From contig JAXRKN010000042.1 in NCBI GenBank assembly GCA_038502055.1, forward strand, positions 372,001-436,000: DNA of 64,000 nucleotides. Direction: 5' to 3'. Under the pieces are notes generated by a model. It worked only from the letters and a program-made list of their open reading frames with translations. It was not told the DNA's origin and made no database searches. Shown in pieces: positions 38,429 to 50,000 of this stretch (position 1 is the first letter of the stretch; the number at the start of each line of letters is the position of its first letter). The position numbers and the translations under genes were made by a program. The DNA comes from Tanytarsus gracilentus (taxonomy: Eukaryota; Arthropoda; Insecta; Diptera; Chironomidae).

Positions 38429-39449
38429 ATGTTTACCAACATACTTTTGCTATCGCTTTTATCCATCACTTGTGGTATCACAAATGGAGAGGATAATCAG
38501 AGTCTGAGAGGACAACAGAGTGCTTTTGGTTTGTTGTCAGAGATGCCAATTCAACAGCGAGAAGGTAAAGTGGACAAGGGATGGAAAATTAATAATTTTT
38601 AAATAAAAACTAAAGATTAAATGAAGTTAAAAAATTTAAAAATTTTCAGATCTTTAAAAATTAATTTCTCAACCCATGTAAAAATGTTGAAAATTTAAAA
38701 TTTTGCATGCACAAGACCTTTATTACTCTGCGACATTATTCGAGGGTTACAAAATTTATGATGTCATTAAACTTTATGCGTCTCTTTTTTCTCGCCTCTA
38801 GAAATGAGTTTTTTCAAAATACCTCGCGCAATTCGAGCACCTTTTAAGCCAACAAACGAGATGATGACTGCAAGAGGATTCGGTAAACGAAACCGTTTTC
38901 ACACTGATGTAGCAACAGCAAGGGGATTTGGGAAGAGGGATTATGATGGGCAGGATATGGAATACAACAATGATAATGGAATCGATAGTGAGTTTTTCTT
39001 CAACTTTTGTGATGATTTAAATTATTTTAAATTTATTTTATTTTTAGGTTATGTACCAACCGATGAACGATATCAGCGACCCATTTTACTGCCCTTATTT
39101 CAAGACACAATTCAATACCAAAAATTTCAACCGTTCAATGCCGTACCTAAGAGGAATGACCTTAAATTTCGCTTATCCGATGGATCACTTCGAATTGGCC
39201 GAGGGTTTGGAAAGCGGAGCTATTTTCTCGATGTGGAACCAAGCAACAGGTGGGTGCACGAAAAAATATTTTGAAAGTATTCATTACATCTTGATACATG
39301 CAGACAGGATGCGTAAATAAACCCTTCTCTCAACTTTTACCCTCCATTGTACTTACAGCGAAAATTCAGGAGAATTAATGAAGGCATTTTCGGATCAAAA
39401 CTCAAGTCAGCAGCTCAAACCAAAAGAGACTAAAGATGAAGAGACATGA
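38429..39449 (+). CDS. AT: Allatotropin precursor with two additional RGFamide peptides
   Basis: Secreted neuropeptide precursor; allatotropin stimulates juvenile hormone synthesis and visceral muscle. Exons 38429-38564, 38802-38987, 39048-39249 and 39359-39449 give 204 aa. Residues 1-20 are a signal peptide. Residues 58-72, APFKPTNEMMTARGF, are followed by Gly-Lys-Arg (amidation and dibasic cleavage) and match mosquito and moth allatotropins, which end in EMMTARGFamide; the N-terminal cut would be after Arg57. A second unit NRFHTDVATARGF (76-88) directly follows, again with GKR. A third, NDLKFRLSDGSLRIGRGF (144-161), sits between KR and GKR. The ATG chosen gives a clean signal peptide; the frame is open further upstream. 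Poly(A) signal at 39457-39462. Canonical peptide is certain; the others are predicted. Confidence 0.92.
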
Positions 39450-40050
39450 ATTAATTAATAAAGCATAAACTCATTTAATTATATATAAAAATATGTGGAG
39501 ATTGTGGCAAATAATCATTTTTAATTATGGCTGGAGGTTATTTGCACACGATTACCACTAAACAAATTGCAAGCAGCACTCTAAAATATTAATAAATAAA
39601 AATGGGGTTTAAAATGTTAATTAAATTACAGAACAAAAAATAAAAAGAGAGAAAAACAATTTAAATTGCAGAAATTACTCATTCACACAAAAATGCAAAA
39701 ACAAACTGACTCATTGCACGGGATGAACATTTGAAGTTTTAAATTTAATGCTAAAGAATTTAAATTTCTCAACATTTTTATTGAAAAATTTTAAATTTTA
39801 AATGTCCAACCTCGCCACACTCCTCACTGAATAATTCACAGTAAATTTTCATGCTGCATTTGCGGAAGAGAATTTGCGCGATGAAAAGCAAATAATAATG
39901 TTTTTAAATAGCGAGCGAAAAAAAAAGTTGCATCGCTTTGCACAAAAAAAGCTACATGAAAAATTCATTTTATTGTCGAAAAAAAGTTCACTCATTTCAT
40001 AGTCAAAGCGCAAGTGGTGTGGTTAAGACGGAAAACAGAGAGAAGAAAAT
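39450..40050. other. Intergenic region, allatotropin to heparanase-like gene
   Basis: 600 bp holding the allatotropin poly(A) signal (39457-39462) and the upstream region of the next gene. AT-rich; no clear TATA or other element picked out. Confidence 0.5.
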
Positions 40051-42895
40051 ATGAAAGTTTTAGTTTTTATAGCAGTGCTCACTGCCAACCTTTTTGTTCG
40101 TATCAACGGTGAAATCTCAGTGACGATAAATTTAAGGAATAGCGTGAATGAAATTTCGGATAAATTCATCAGCTCACAAATTGACTTTAACAAATTGATG
40201 GATGTGGTGAAGCAGCAACGTAATGTAACCATTTTATCTCCATCCTATGTGAAGTTAGATAACTTTTTGAAATATCTGCGAGATGATGACAACGAGAGTC
40301 GAACGAGAGATGTTGTGGCAATTTTTCAATCACTGCAGTAAGTTTTATCGTAAATAAATGAGAATTTTATTAGATTTAAATCCCATTTTAGAGTTTTACA
40401 TTTTAAATTTAAAACAAAAATTTTTAAAATTTTTAATAAAAAATAATTTACTGTAACCACTTATCTCTCCCACAGTCGAAATAAAATCACTCCCGTCCTC
40501 GTTGTGGACTATAATGTTTCAAGCTTTGACCCACTCTTTTTACTGAAGGATTTGAAGAGAGCAAATGAGTTTGGCATTAAAGAGTGTGTTTGGCAGCTTG
40601 GCGACCCATCATCGCTACAATTATCGGACAAAAGCTCTCTGAAAAAGTACACAGATGACTTGAGGACACTCAGAATTCTATGCGAGAGTGTTAAACGAGG
40701 AAGTAAATCGAATTGGAATGTGGCTGCTGTGGGTGATTGTATTTCATCAAGTGAAAAGGCTGTTACTTCCATGGAAGGATTTGATTATGGAGTGTAAGTT
40801 TTGTGAAATTAATGGGTTTGTTCAAGGGACGGTACTTGAGGGATTTGAAAATTTTTGTGCATTTTTCAAATTGCTAAAAAGCTCAAATTTTGTTTAAGAA
40901 GCTTTAATTTAATTTTTAAAAAATTAAGAGCCAAAAATTCAAATGTCCAACCATCTCCCAATTATTTTTCACCCATCAAAACTTTTTACTGACCTCCAAT
41001 ATTTCACTTCCACCCGTAGCTTCACTCAATCTGAAATTTTATCAAGTTCATCAAGCATTAAGGCACCTTCATCAATCGCAACAAGATGGGCAACAATAAA
41101 TTCATTGAAACTTTCTTCGTCATCGCCGCAAAAAAATAACAAAAAAGGTCAAGGCTCATGCCATGAAAATTGCTTAATTGATGGCCTTCTCTATGCTAAC
41201 GTTCTCGGCGAGGCAGCCAAACAAGGATTTGATGTTTTGTTTTTCGATGACGACATTGTCGCCAGCCAAGATGACTTTAAGCATGCAATTAATAAAGTAC
41301 ACAATTCCTTGATCGGAACAAAAGTTTTCAGTGCAAGAATGTTGAAGAAAGCCGATAAGAATCAATCAGGCGTGTTTGCTTATTGTGCGAAGAAAATGAA
41401 CGGCGGCGTGACATTGATGGGTATTAATTACTCAAATACACGTGCAAAAATTAACTCGAAACTTTTGTCGTCATCGATGGAGAGCAATAGTGTGGTGTCA
41501 CAATATTTGTTGAGCGTCGCTGACGGGAATGTGATGCTGAACAATGAGCGCTACAATGGCACGATTACACCCGCTTATAAGTTCAAAAAGATCCTAAAAC
41601 ACTCTCTCGACTTTACCATTCCGCCATTCTCAATTATCTTCTGGGTTATCAAGAGCGCAAATATCAAGGAGTGCGCAAACATCGATTTAAATCAGGTCCG
41701 CGACCTCGAATCATCGACATCGTCGTCTGATAAATTATTGAAGACACTTGCAGCGAAAGCTATTGAACCATTTTCGCGGGTTAAGCGGCAATTCATACCC
41801 GGAAATTCACCATTTTTGCCCAAATTGGATTTGAAATTTTCAAATTTTATGCAGTCAAACATCAATCAGAGATCAATTAAGGATGTGCTTTTCAATAGAA
41901 ACACAGAAATCTATAAGGTTGCGCCGGTACCAGAAAATCCTCTCGAGTCGAGTGAAAATCCATCATTACCGAAGGGCGACATTTACCTTCTCGTGAATGA
42001 TGGTAAAAAGGATGATTATGTTGACGCTGAGATTGAATATCCTCAAGTTCAGAGAAAGACTGCCACAAAGTTCCCACGATTTTACAAAAACAGTCGAGAC
42101 AGTGCAAAAATGGCTTCAGAAACACACGAATTTGTTCTCTCGCATGACTATGTCGACAATCCTTACAAAACCGCAACGACCAAAAAAAGTACAACGAGAA
42201 AATCTTTTAAGCCACAACCGCCGCAGCCGCAAGAGATTGGAGAACTATTTGAGCAGGAAAAACCGACACTCGACTACGCACAAATCGTTAACAGTGATCA
42301 GCATATGAAAGCCTCAAGCAAAAATGTAGAAATAAAGAATGTCATGCGAGAATTGGAGCCGACTGTGAGACAGAGTAAAAAAGCAATTTTGGCGGCCAAG
42401 AAAAAGTGGAACCAAGATCAAATCATGGAACTTCTCAATGACGCAACATTAGAGGAAATCGATAGAAGTCAAATAAGCAACACCGAAGACTTTGAGGTTA
42501 TCGACTTGACTGACAGCGAAGACATGCCAGACTACGTGGAATACGACGAAGATGAGGATGGATTTTTTAGCAATGGCAAAGTCAGAACACGTCGCTCGGC
42601 AATGAACTTCAAAAAGAACGAGATTCCACGTGAAGGAGATCATTACATTGATTTCGATGACGATGAAGATTTTTCCATTGAAAACTTGGACGATTCTCAT
42701 TTCCTTCCGCCTCGTTACGACCCCGATAACTCAAAGAGCGTAAAATTAACAATCGAAACCACCGAAACACCTGTTAAGGACTCACTTGGAATCAAATTTG
42801 TCGATACTTTAGGAAAATCACTCGACGGTGTAGTTCACACAATTCACAAAAGTGTGCACGCGTTTTGGAAAATTTTTGATCAGGAATTTTCATAG
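40051..42895 (+). CDS. Secreted heparanase-like (GH79) protein, probable pseudoenzyme with acidic tail
   Basis: Exons 40051-40337, 40476-40793 and 41020-42895 give 826 aa, far longer than heparanase (about 540). Residues 1-20 are a signal peptide. Homology to heparanase is seen in order: ISVTINL (22-28) and ILSPSYVKLD (61-70), then VWQLGDPSS (134-142) where heparanase has its WELGNEPNS donor motif, LIGTKVF, and the beta-sandwich end GVFAYCAKKMNGGVTLMGIN and PPFSIIFWVIKSANIKEC (about 403-420). By eye the proton-donor Glu is replaced (LGDPS) and the nucleophile motif GETSS is not recognisable. From about 430 a disordered acidic tail begins, with furin-type sites RVKR (455-458) and RTRR (724-727). 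Poly(A) signal at 42924-42929. Family assignment fairly sure; loss of catalysis inferred. Confidence 0.75.
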
Positions 42896-45800
42896 GAAAT
42901 ATTATGTTTCTTTTTTAATGTGAAATAAAATTTTTTTAATGAGCATTTTTGTAACCATAAAAATTTCTTGATTCAGTCGGAATTTTTTTTCAGAGGGTCA
43001 AAAAGAATTTACAGATTGAATTGTGTGTGAAATTATTTAAGAATTAAAATTTAATGAAATATGAAGGTTCGAATCCTTAAATATAAAAACTGAATATTGA
43101 CTTTACTTGATTAAAATTTTTTTTGATTTTTTTAATATTAATTTTTTTGTTTTTTTTTTTAACTTTTTTAAAACCGCAAAATCTGAATTGATTAAAATAA
43201 TAATTAAAAATCCCTCCATTAAATAACAGCATAAAAGCTCTTCTTATGTCGCGCAACACTCGTGCAACATTCATGCAACATGTAACATGCAACAAGCGTG
43301 CGATATTCTCTAGTAAAATTTTTTCATTTTCATTCATTCGATTCAGTATAGCGTGGACGTAAAAACAGTAAAGACGTGAAAAAGAAATAAGGAATATCAT
43401 CGGAGAGTGGTTTTGGAGTGTTTAGAAAAAAAATCATAAAAAAATAATCGAAATTGATAAAAGATAAAATTGGTGTGTGAGAAAAAGCCAAATGCTGTTA
43501 CACAAATAGTCGAAAGTGGGAAATTAGCGATTAATGTCTCTAACTATCGATCAAAATGTGCGCGATAAAAAAAGAAGTTAATTTAATGATAAATTATCGA
43601 AGTGGATTGGAATTTTGTTGAATCACTCCGTGAACTCATCTCGCCATTGAGGAGGAGATTTATTTTTCGTTAAGAAGCTGTTCCAAAGATTATCCGCGCG
43701 AGTGTGTGTTCTCTAATCATTCAACGGGGGTTTTTAAACAAATATTTATTCTCTCTTTGCTCTCTCGCGACTGTTGATTTATGTACAACTATTTTTTTGT
43801 GGTTTTTACACGAGAGTACGAGACAATGAGAGATAAGTGATTGTCAATAATATCTTTTGGTGTGCGAAATAAATAAATACACGCATACCTCAGTTCCAGT
43901 GACAAAGTTTTGTTCATTGGCTCCCGAAAAAAAAACAATAAAATTAATTGCTCTCTCAAGGATAAAAAATCTATTTTTAAGGGAACGAAGGGTGCGATGT
44001 ACTGCGTTTTTCTATGTTGTAAGTGATACCTTTCTTCTTCATCCATTCCTTTACACATTAATTGAGCTCGTGGTGAGAGTGAATGAAAAGTGACAGATGG
44101 GAGTGACTGTGAAAGTTAAATTAGTGACAAGGCAAAATAATTTGTGTTCTTTCGCAGCGGGAAATCTTTTTTTGCTTTAAAGAAAAATGTTTAGAATAAG
44201 GGGGTTGAAGTTTGAGGCAGTCGAAAAAAATTAAAAAATTTTAGTAAAATTAAAATTTTCAGTAAAATTTCTTCTTTTTAAAAAAGGAAATTAATCTTTT
44301 TTATCACATCATAAAACTTTTTTTTATTGAAAATCGACTCATTTTTTTGAGCTCATCCAACGCATTTTTTGATGCCTATTTTTATAGAAGATAGATTGCG
44401 TCAGTTTAAAGATAGAAAAGTCACCATGACTTTGAACTTTTCTCTTTGTTCAAAACTCGTCATATTGTGAGAAAAACTGATGCCAAAAGAAAGCTCAGAC
44501 AAGCTGGCTGCCACTGTTATTTTTTCTAAAAGTATCATACAAAAATATAATATTTAATCTCTTAATATAACGGCACCCTCGAGAGGCTCAAATATGAAAT
44601 GAAATACAACCAGATGCCTTAAAATAATTTCCAATTTAACATGAAAATTTGACGAAAAAAATCATGAATAATTTTCCAAACAAATGAGATTACTTCCGTT
44701 TAAATATTCATCGCTGTCACGTGGATTTAATTAAAAGCGTTTTCAGATGTTGACTTTATGTCTGCTTGTGGTGATTTCCAAATTTTCGTTCGAAAATATT
44801 GTTTTAGTTTTTAAAGTAATTTTGTGGGAAATATTTTTTGAATTATAAACGGATTTAATTTGCCACAAAAATTTCCTAAAGCAAAATTTAATGCTCAAAA
44901 ATTACAAAAATATTTTTTATAAAAAAAAAATTTTAGTATTTATAACTTTACTAAAATTTCATTTTCACAAATTAAAAAATTCACTAGCATTTTTTCGAAT
45001 CGCATTTCATCGCAGTCAAAAAGTAGCATTTCAAAATTTATTTTCACTTTTTTATATTCGACTCTCGAGAGAAAGAGCGATAATTTGATTTGCTACAGCT
45101 TTTAGACGACGTTAGAGCTTCCTCAAATCTAGCGCTTTTCACACAGTGAACAAGCACATACGATGCATTACAAATAGAGAGAGAAAAAATAATAAAATGT
45201 TGACATATTTTTCCTCCTCTACCTTTTCGACGCAATTCCAGCTCTCGCGTTTTTAAGATTTTTATTTGCTTCATGTTCGTAGTTCTGCTCGAGGGTGCAA
45301 AAGAGTGTTGTTCCATTTTATCTCCATATACAGCTTGGCGGAAAAAATAAAATTTTTGTGGTAAAAATTTATGGGAATAACAGAGTGTCAACTGAATTAC
45401 CATGGCGTGTAGAAAAATGTTCATGAACAATAGGAGAAAATGATTGGGAGGAACGAGAGACAAAATTGTTTTTTACTCTCGTCGAAATCCCAAGATTGTG
45501 TTTTGACTATCTCTGCATAGGAATTTTTTTTGCTTCATTTCCTTTTTATAGCCTCTACGGAATTAATTTTTTAGTGCTGTGTAAAATCTAGAATGCGAAT
45601 AAATTCGAGTTGTGTCAATTCAGTTTTCGTGTTTCATTTTTGCAAGTGACACACACACACACACTTTCGGCTTGATTTGATGTGAAAAAAATTAATTTTG
45701 TGTTTCAGATTTTCCAAACAAACCGTGATTGAAAAGGCTTTCGGGCGATAGCTCAAATTAACGACAACATTGTAACTAATAGAGTTAATCAATTTTTGCG

Positions 45801-47058
45801 AAACGTTTGCTGCTAATTGCTACAAAAATGTGCGAGAGGGCTTTAATAAAGTTCACGCACGTTTAAGTTAAAGTTTTATCAAAATATTTTTTACTTTGTG
45901 CTTTTGAAAAGTTTCCAACTTTAAATTATTTCAATTTAATTAAACTTTGCTCATACGAGAAATTTGCGAAAATTGTATTATAATTGCATTCTTTGTTCGT
46001 GTTCGAATTTTGCTCTTTTCAACCCAAAAGTTTGAATTATGACTTGGGTTTTGCATATGAATAGAAATTGTGCAAAATATGCTTGTTTGGTTTCCTCAGT
46101 TATCTAATGTTATTTTTTGTAAGAGACTCCAAGGATGAAAAGTTATATTCGTGCATTTTTAGGGTTGTTTTATTGTAGCTCGTTAAAAGCTCTAATGATG
46201 CTTTAAATGTTTTTACTTCTGAGCTTTTATACAATTCAACTTTCCGAGTGTTTTTTGATTACATTACAAGCCATAAAAAAGTTGGCAAATCATTTTTTGC
46301 CTCACACGTGTTTCTCTTCTATCACTATAAGCCTAACATATCAACAAGTAGCATGAGAATTTGCCCTCGAAATCAAAATTATGTTAATCTAAAACTTTTC
46401 TAATTTTCCGCTTAATTTCCTTAATATTTATGAGTTTGTTACTGATGCTGAAAACTTCAACCTACAAATAAAATTTGAATATTTTAAAATTCTCTTGAAC
46501 AACCCTCGACTATGTTGATGAATAAAATTTAATTAAATTTCGTGTTAATTAGTGTCTATGCAAGAGTCAAGGAGCGATAAATAATAGAATTTGTTATCGC
46601 ATGGCATCTCGAAAGATGCTAATTGCATTTTGTCAACTTTACATTGTGAAACTTTTAACAGAGATGCGAAAGAATTTAAAACTTATGCTTTGTCTTGTCG
46701 TAAATTACTTTCTTGAGAGGTTTATTTACAAATTGACAGAATTCAATTAGAAATAATTGAAAATTTAATTTTCATTGAATATTTGCGTAAATTTTAAATA
46801 AATAAAAAACGTTAAATTTTGAAAAATTTCATTTGGCATCAAAGCCAAATTTGAATTTTTATGAGAGCTCAATTTAAATTATCTTAAATCACAAAAATCT
46901 TCATGCGTAATTTTTATCTCATTTGTGCATCCACAATTATTCTCTCACAGGAAATCCAAAATTTCTCCTTTCATCATGCTATTAAAAAAGTGAAGCAAAA
47001 GTGAAATTGCTCAATTAGAATGAATTCTGCGGTTTGATGCATTTAACAAAAGATTATA
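42896..47058. other. Intergenic DNA, then 5' UTR exons and first intron of the GPCR gene
   Basis: The heparanase-like 3' end lies at 42896-42930. A core promoter is proposed at 43345. A 5' UTR exon may end at the donor-like TATGTT/GTAAGTG (44018/44019), and a clear acceptor TTCTCTCACAG ends at 46950. The intervening 2.9 kb is AT-rich with no nested gene seen. The final UTR exon (46951-47058) holds three upstream ORFs. Confidence 0.45.
43341..43377 (+). promoter_or_regulatory. Inr + DPE core promoter, probably of the GPCR gene
   Basis: TTCAGTA at 43342-43348 matches the arthropod initiator with +1 at A43345. AGACGT at 43372-43377 falls exactly at +28 to +33 and matches the downstream promoter element consensus RGWYVT. 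There is no TATA box. The nearest downstream same-strand gene is the receptor. Confidence 0.5.
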
Positions 47059-47069
47059 ATGGCATCTAA
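46976..47069 (+). promoter_or_regulatory. Three upstream ORFs before the GPCR start codon
   Basis: Within the last 5' UTR exon, short ORFs occur at 46976-46993 (5 codons plus stop), 47020-47037 (5 codons plus stop, its final A being the first base of the next ATG) and 47037-47069 (10 codons plus stop). The last one overlaps the main ATG at 47059 in another frame. If used, they would reduce receptor translation. Confidence 0.5.
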
Positions 47070-50000
47070 CTGCATTCTCCTTGACGTCAAGTGCTTCTTG
47101 CTGAGGGAAATAAGCGAACAACAATCATCATTAGTATTGGACACGTCATCCATTCTCAATAGATCATCGCTTAATGGCGGTGGGAGTGTGGAAATGAACA
47201 ATGATAGCAGTTATGACGAATTAGGATTTTTAAGTGCAACAAGCACCGTTAATGCGACCTCTTCGAGCGACGATGACAATGAAATTACCAATCTGATACT
47301 TATCGTGCTCTTCTGTTTGCTGATTGTCACCACGATCTTCGGCAATACTTTGGTAATCGTTTCGGTTATTACGACACGACGCCTACGCACCGTGACGAAT
47401 TGCTTTGTTATGTCATTAGCCGTGGCTGATTGGCTTGTGGGGACTTTCGTCCTTCCGCCAGCACTTTACTCAATGGTTATGAAAGGTCAGTACTCTGTTG
47501 CATAAAATATTCTCATTTCTCGAGTGTGTAAACACAATATAAATCTAATCAAACCCATGTTGATTTTAATTTGACGAAATTGTTGGATGATCTTTAATTT
47601 TTTTGCTTGTTACTAAGCTGTGCGTTAAAGATCCCCTTTTTATTTGAGGGGCTAGAACACTTTTAATTGAAATTTTCTTAAAAAATTAATTAAAATTTAT
47701 TTATTTTTTAAAATTTTCAATCTAAAGTGTCCCGCCTCTAATTTTTAATCCCATAACTCAAAAAATCTAATTTTCAGATTCCTGGCACTTGGGATTGATT
47801 TTATGTGATATTTGGATTTCACTTGACGTTCTTCTATGTACAGCGAGCATATTGAGTTTATGCGCCATCAGCATAGATAGGTTAGTTGATTATATGGTAT
47901 GCGTTAAGTTCAGACCAGATGTTTGCATTACACATTCAATAGCTCGCATGGTGGGTTTCGAGCAGATGACGTTTCGATCATACATGAATTTCAAACTTCA
48001 ACTCCCTAATGCTTTAAAGATTGCTCTTTTTAAGTCCATTTACATTCTCAATGAAAAGAGATTTTGTTGCTAAGCTCGAGTCATGTGAGATCTCAAAATT
48101 AGATTTGTCATATATAAATTGGATAATTTTAGATCCTTTTCGAAAGGTTTGTTCGTTTTGGGGATCAAATTAAGCTCTTTTAATTTTTAATAGGAGATTC
48201 TAATACCAAAATTGAATTGCATTGAAGAAATAATCCTAAATTTGCATGATTTAAGATTTCAAATTATATTTCACTGTGGGTTGTAACTCATTCTATAATA
48301 ATCTTTCTCATTTTCGAAGCATTAATTTAATCTCATCTCAACTATCAAATCTCGTTATTATCAAAGTAATAAACTAAAAAACACTCAACTCCAACTCAAA
48401 TTTTTCAGAAGGTAAAAATCCTGAATCTCCCGAGAGATTTTTTCTTTTAAGTGCTCGTTGAATATCCTTTTCATGCTTTATGCCGCCTTAAGAGCTTTTC
48501 AACTTCACCTTCAAACTTTTTCAATGCTATCGTCCGTTAGGATTAAATTTATTTAGTCATTTACCTGCTGGCGATAAAGTCATAAGAAATGGAATTCAAT
48601 TTACAAGATGAGAGTTTTATTGATTTCCAACAAATTGCAGTGAGTGCACACATTATTCTTTATTGTCTCTCTTAAAGCACATTTAGCAGTTATATTTTAT
48701 GGTTAGCGTAGAATGGATGAGCTTCAAAGTCCATTAACCGACGCATTCATGTCATGTTCTCACCTCTTTTTTTACGCTCAAAGGGCCATTATAGTCGTGA
48801 TCATCAATTGTGTCGCATATTGCCATAATATTTCCCTTTAAGCCACACACCACTAAAACCATTGAGAGTGGGAAAGTTGAAAAGTCAAGGGGTGAAAAGT
48901 AAACGAAGAAAAAATTAATTTAAAAAGAATAAAAACAAGATGGTCTAATTCTTTCCAATGCTCCGCTGTCTTAGATTATCCCATAGTTTAAATGATTTGT
49001 CTAATATATTCCTAAATTATTCATCATTCCTGATGCAATGACGATTAACGAATAATGAAGCATGTCTAAAATGGCATTGTGATGGCGATGTGAATTTTAA
49101 AATGTTAATGTCAATCGATTTCTGATACAATGACGAGTTCAACGATACCCATGAAGCTATGTTCTGAAAAATGGCATTGTGCCTCCTGTCTGATGCATTC
49201 TTCAAAAATCGTTAATGTAATCGATTCGATGAATTAGGTTCAAGATCCTGAGATATAAGAGAAAATTTGTATAAAAAGGCATTTTTCAGGGAGGTCTTGG
49301 GGTCGTCCTAAACAAAATACTTCTTGCACAACTAGAGCCAAAACCCGATCTTTAACCACAAACCCGAGTCAAATCCGACCAGCCGTTCTTGAGATATGGC
49401 GTTCACTAAGATCGTGAGAAAGTGAGAAAGTAAGAAAGTAAGAAAGTAAGATGACTTAAATGGCTCTAACTCCTCGTAGGATCAACCGATTTCAAAGCTG
49501 TTTTCGCCAGTTTGTAGGGTTTGACTAGGCCTATCATTTGAGTATATGTTTTGATATTGCACAATGTAATGTCTTGGCACTAGGGGTCGAAAACAGGTTT
49601 TGGAAAAATCCAAAATTAATATATAGCGGAGCTATAATAATTTTTAGATTTTATATAAAAAATTTCTAAAATCCAAATCGTGTGCCACCCCCTTTTTCAT
49701 CAAAAGTTCATTAAACTGTAGTTAAACAAATGTGTCAACACATCATAAAACTGACACATTAACAGGTTTTTCCTAATCAAATATTTCACTCACAGTTTCG
49801 CTAACTTTATTGCTTTATTTCATGTTGATGAAAATTTGCAAAGGATTTTTGGGTGATTTGTGAAATTGGAAAATAATTCTGACTTGATTGAGTGAAAATT
49901 TCACAATAGATTTTATTTAAGCTCTGCTAGGTGATTTATGAACTTCGACAAATTATTAAAAATATAATGTGGTCGCCATCTGAACCTCACATTTGTTTAC

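Noticed and set aside
41892..42700. Minus-strand ORFs of 83-100 aa and a plus-strand +1 frame ORF of 103 aa
   Set aside because: Shadows of the heparanase-like third exon, which is open for 625 codons.
43066..43076. GGTTCGAATCC, a perfect tRNA B-box
   Set aside because: No A-box at the proper distance and the flanks cannot fold into a cloverleaf; not called as a tRNA.
44891..45463. Plus ORF of 65 aa and minus ORF of 139 aa before the receptor
   Set aside because: The minus-strand frame reads as low-complexity Phe/Ser/Lys with no family match and lies in the probable 5' intron.
49418..49450. Regular GAAAGTAA repeats as a CRISPR-like array
   Set aside because: The unit is too short and has no spacers; it is a simple microsatellite in a eukaryotic intron.
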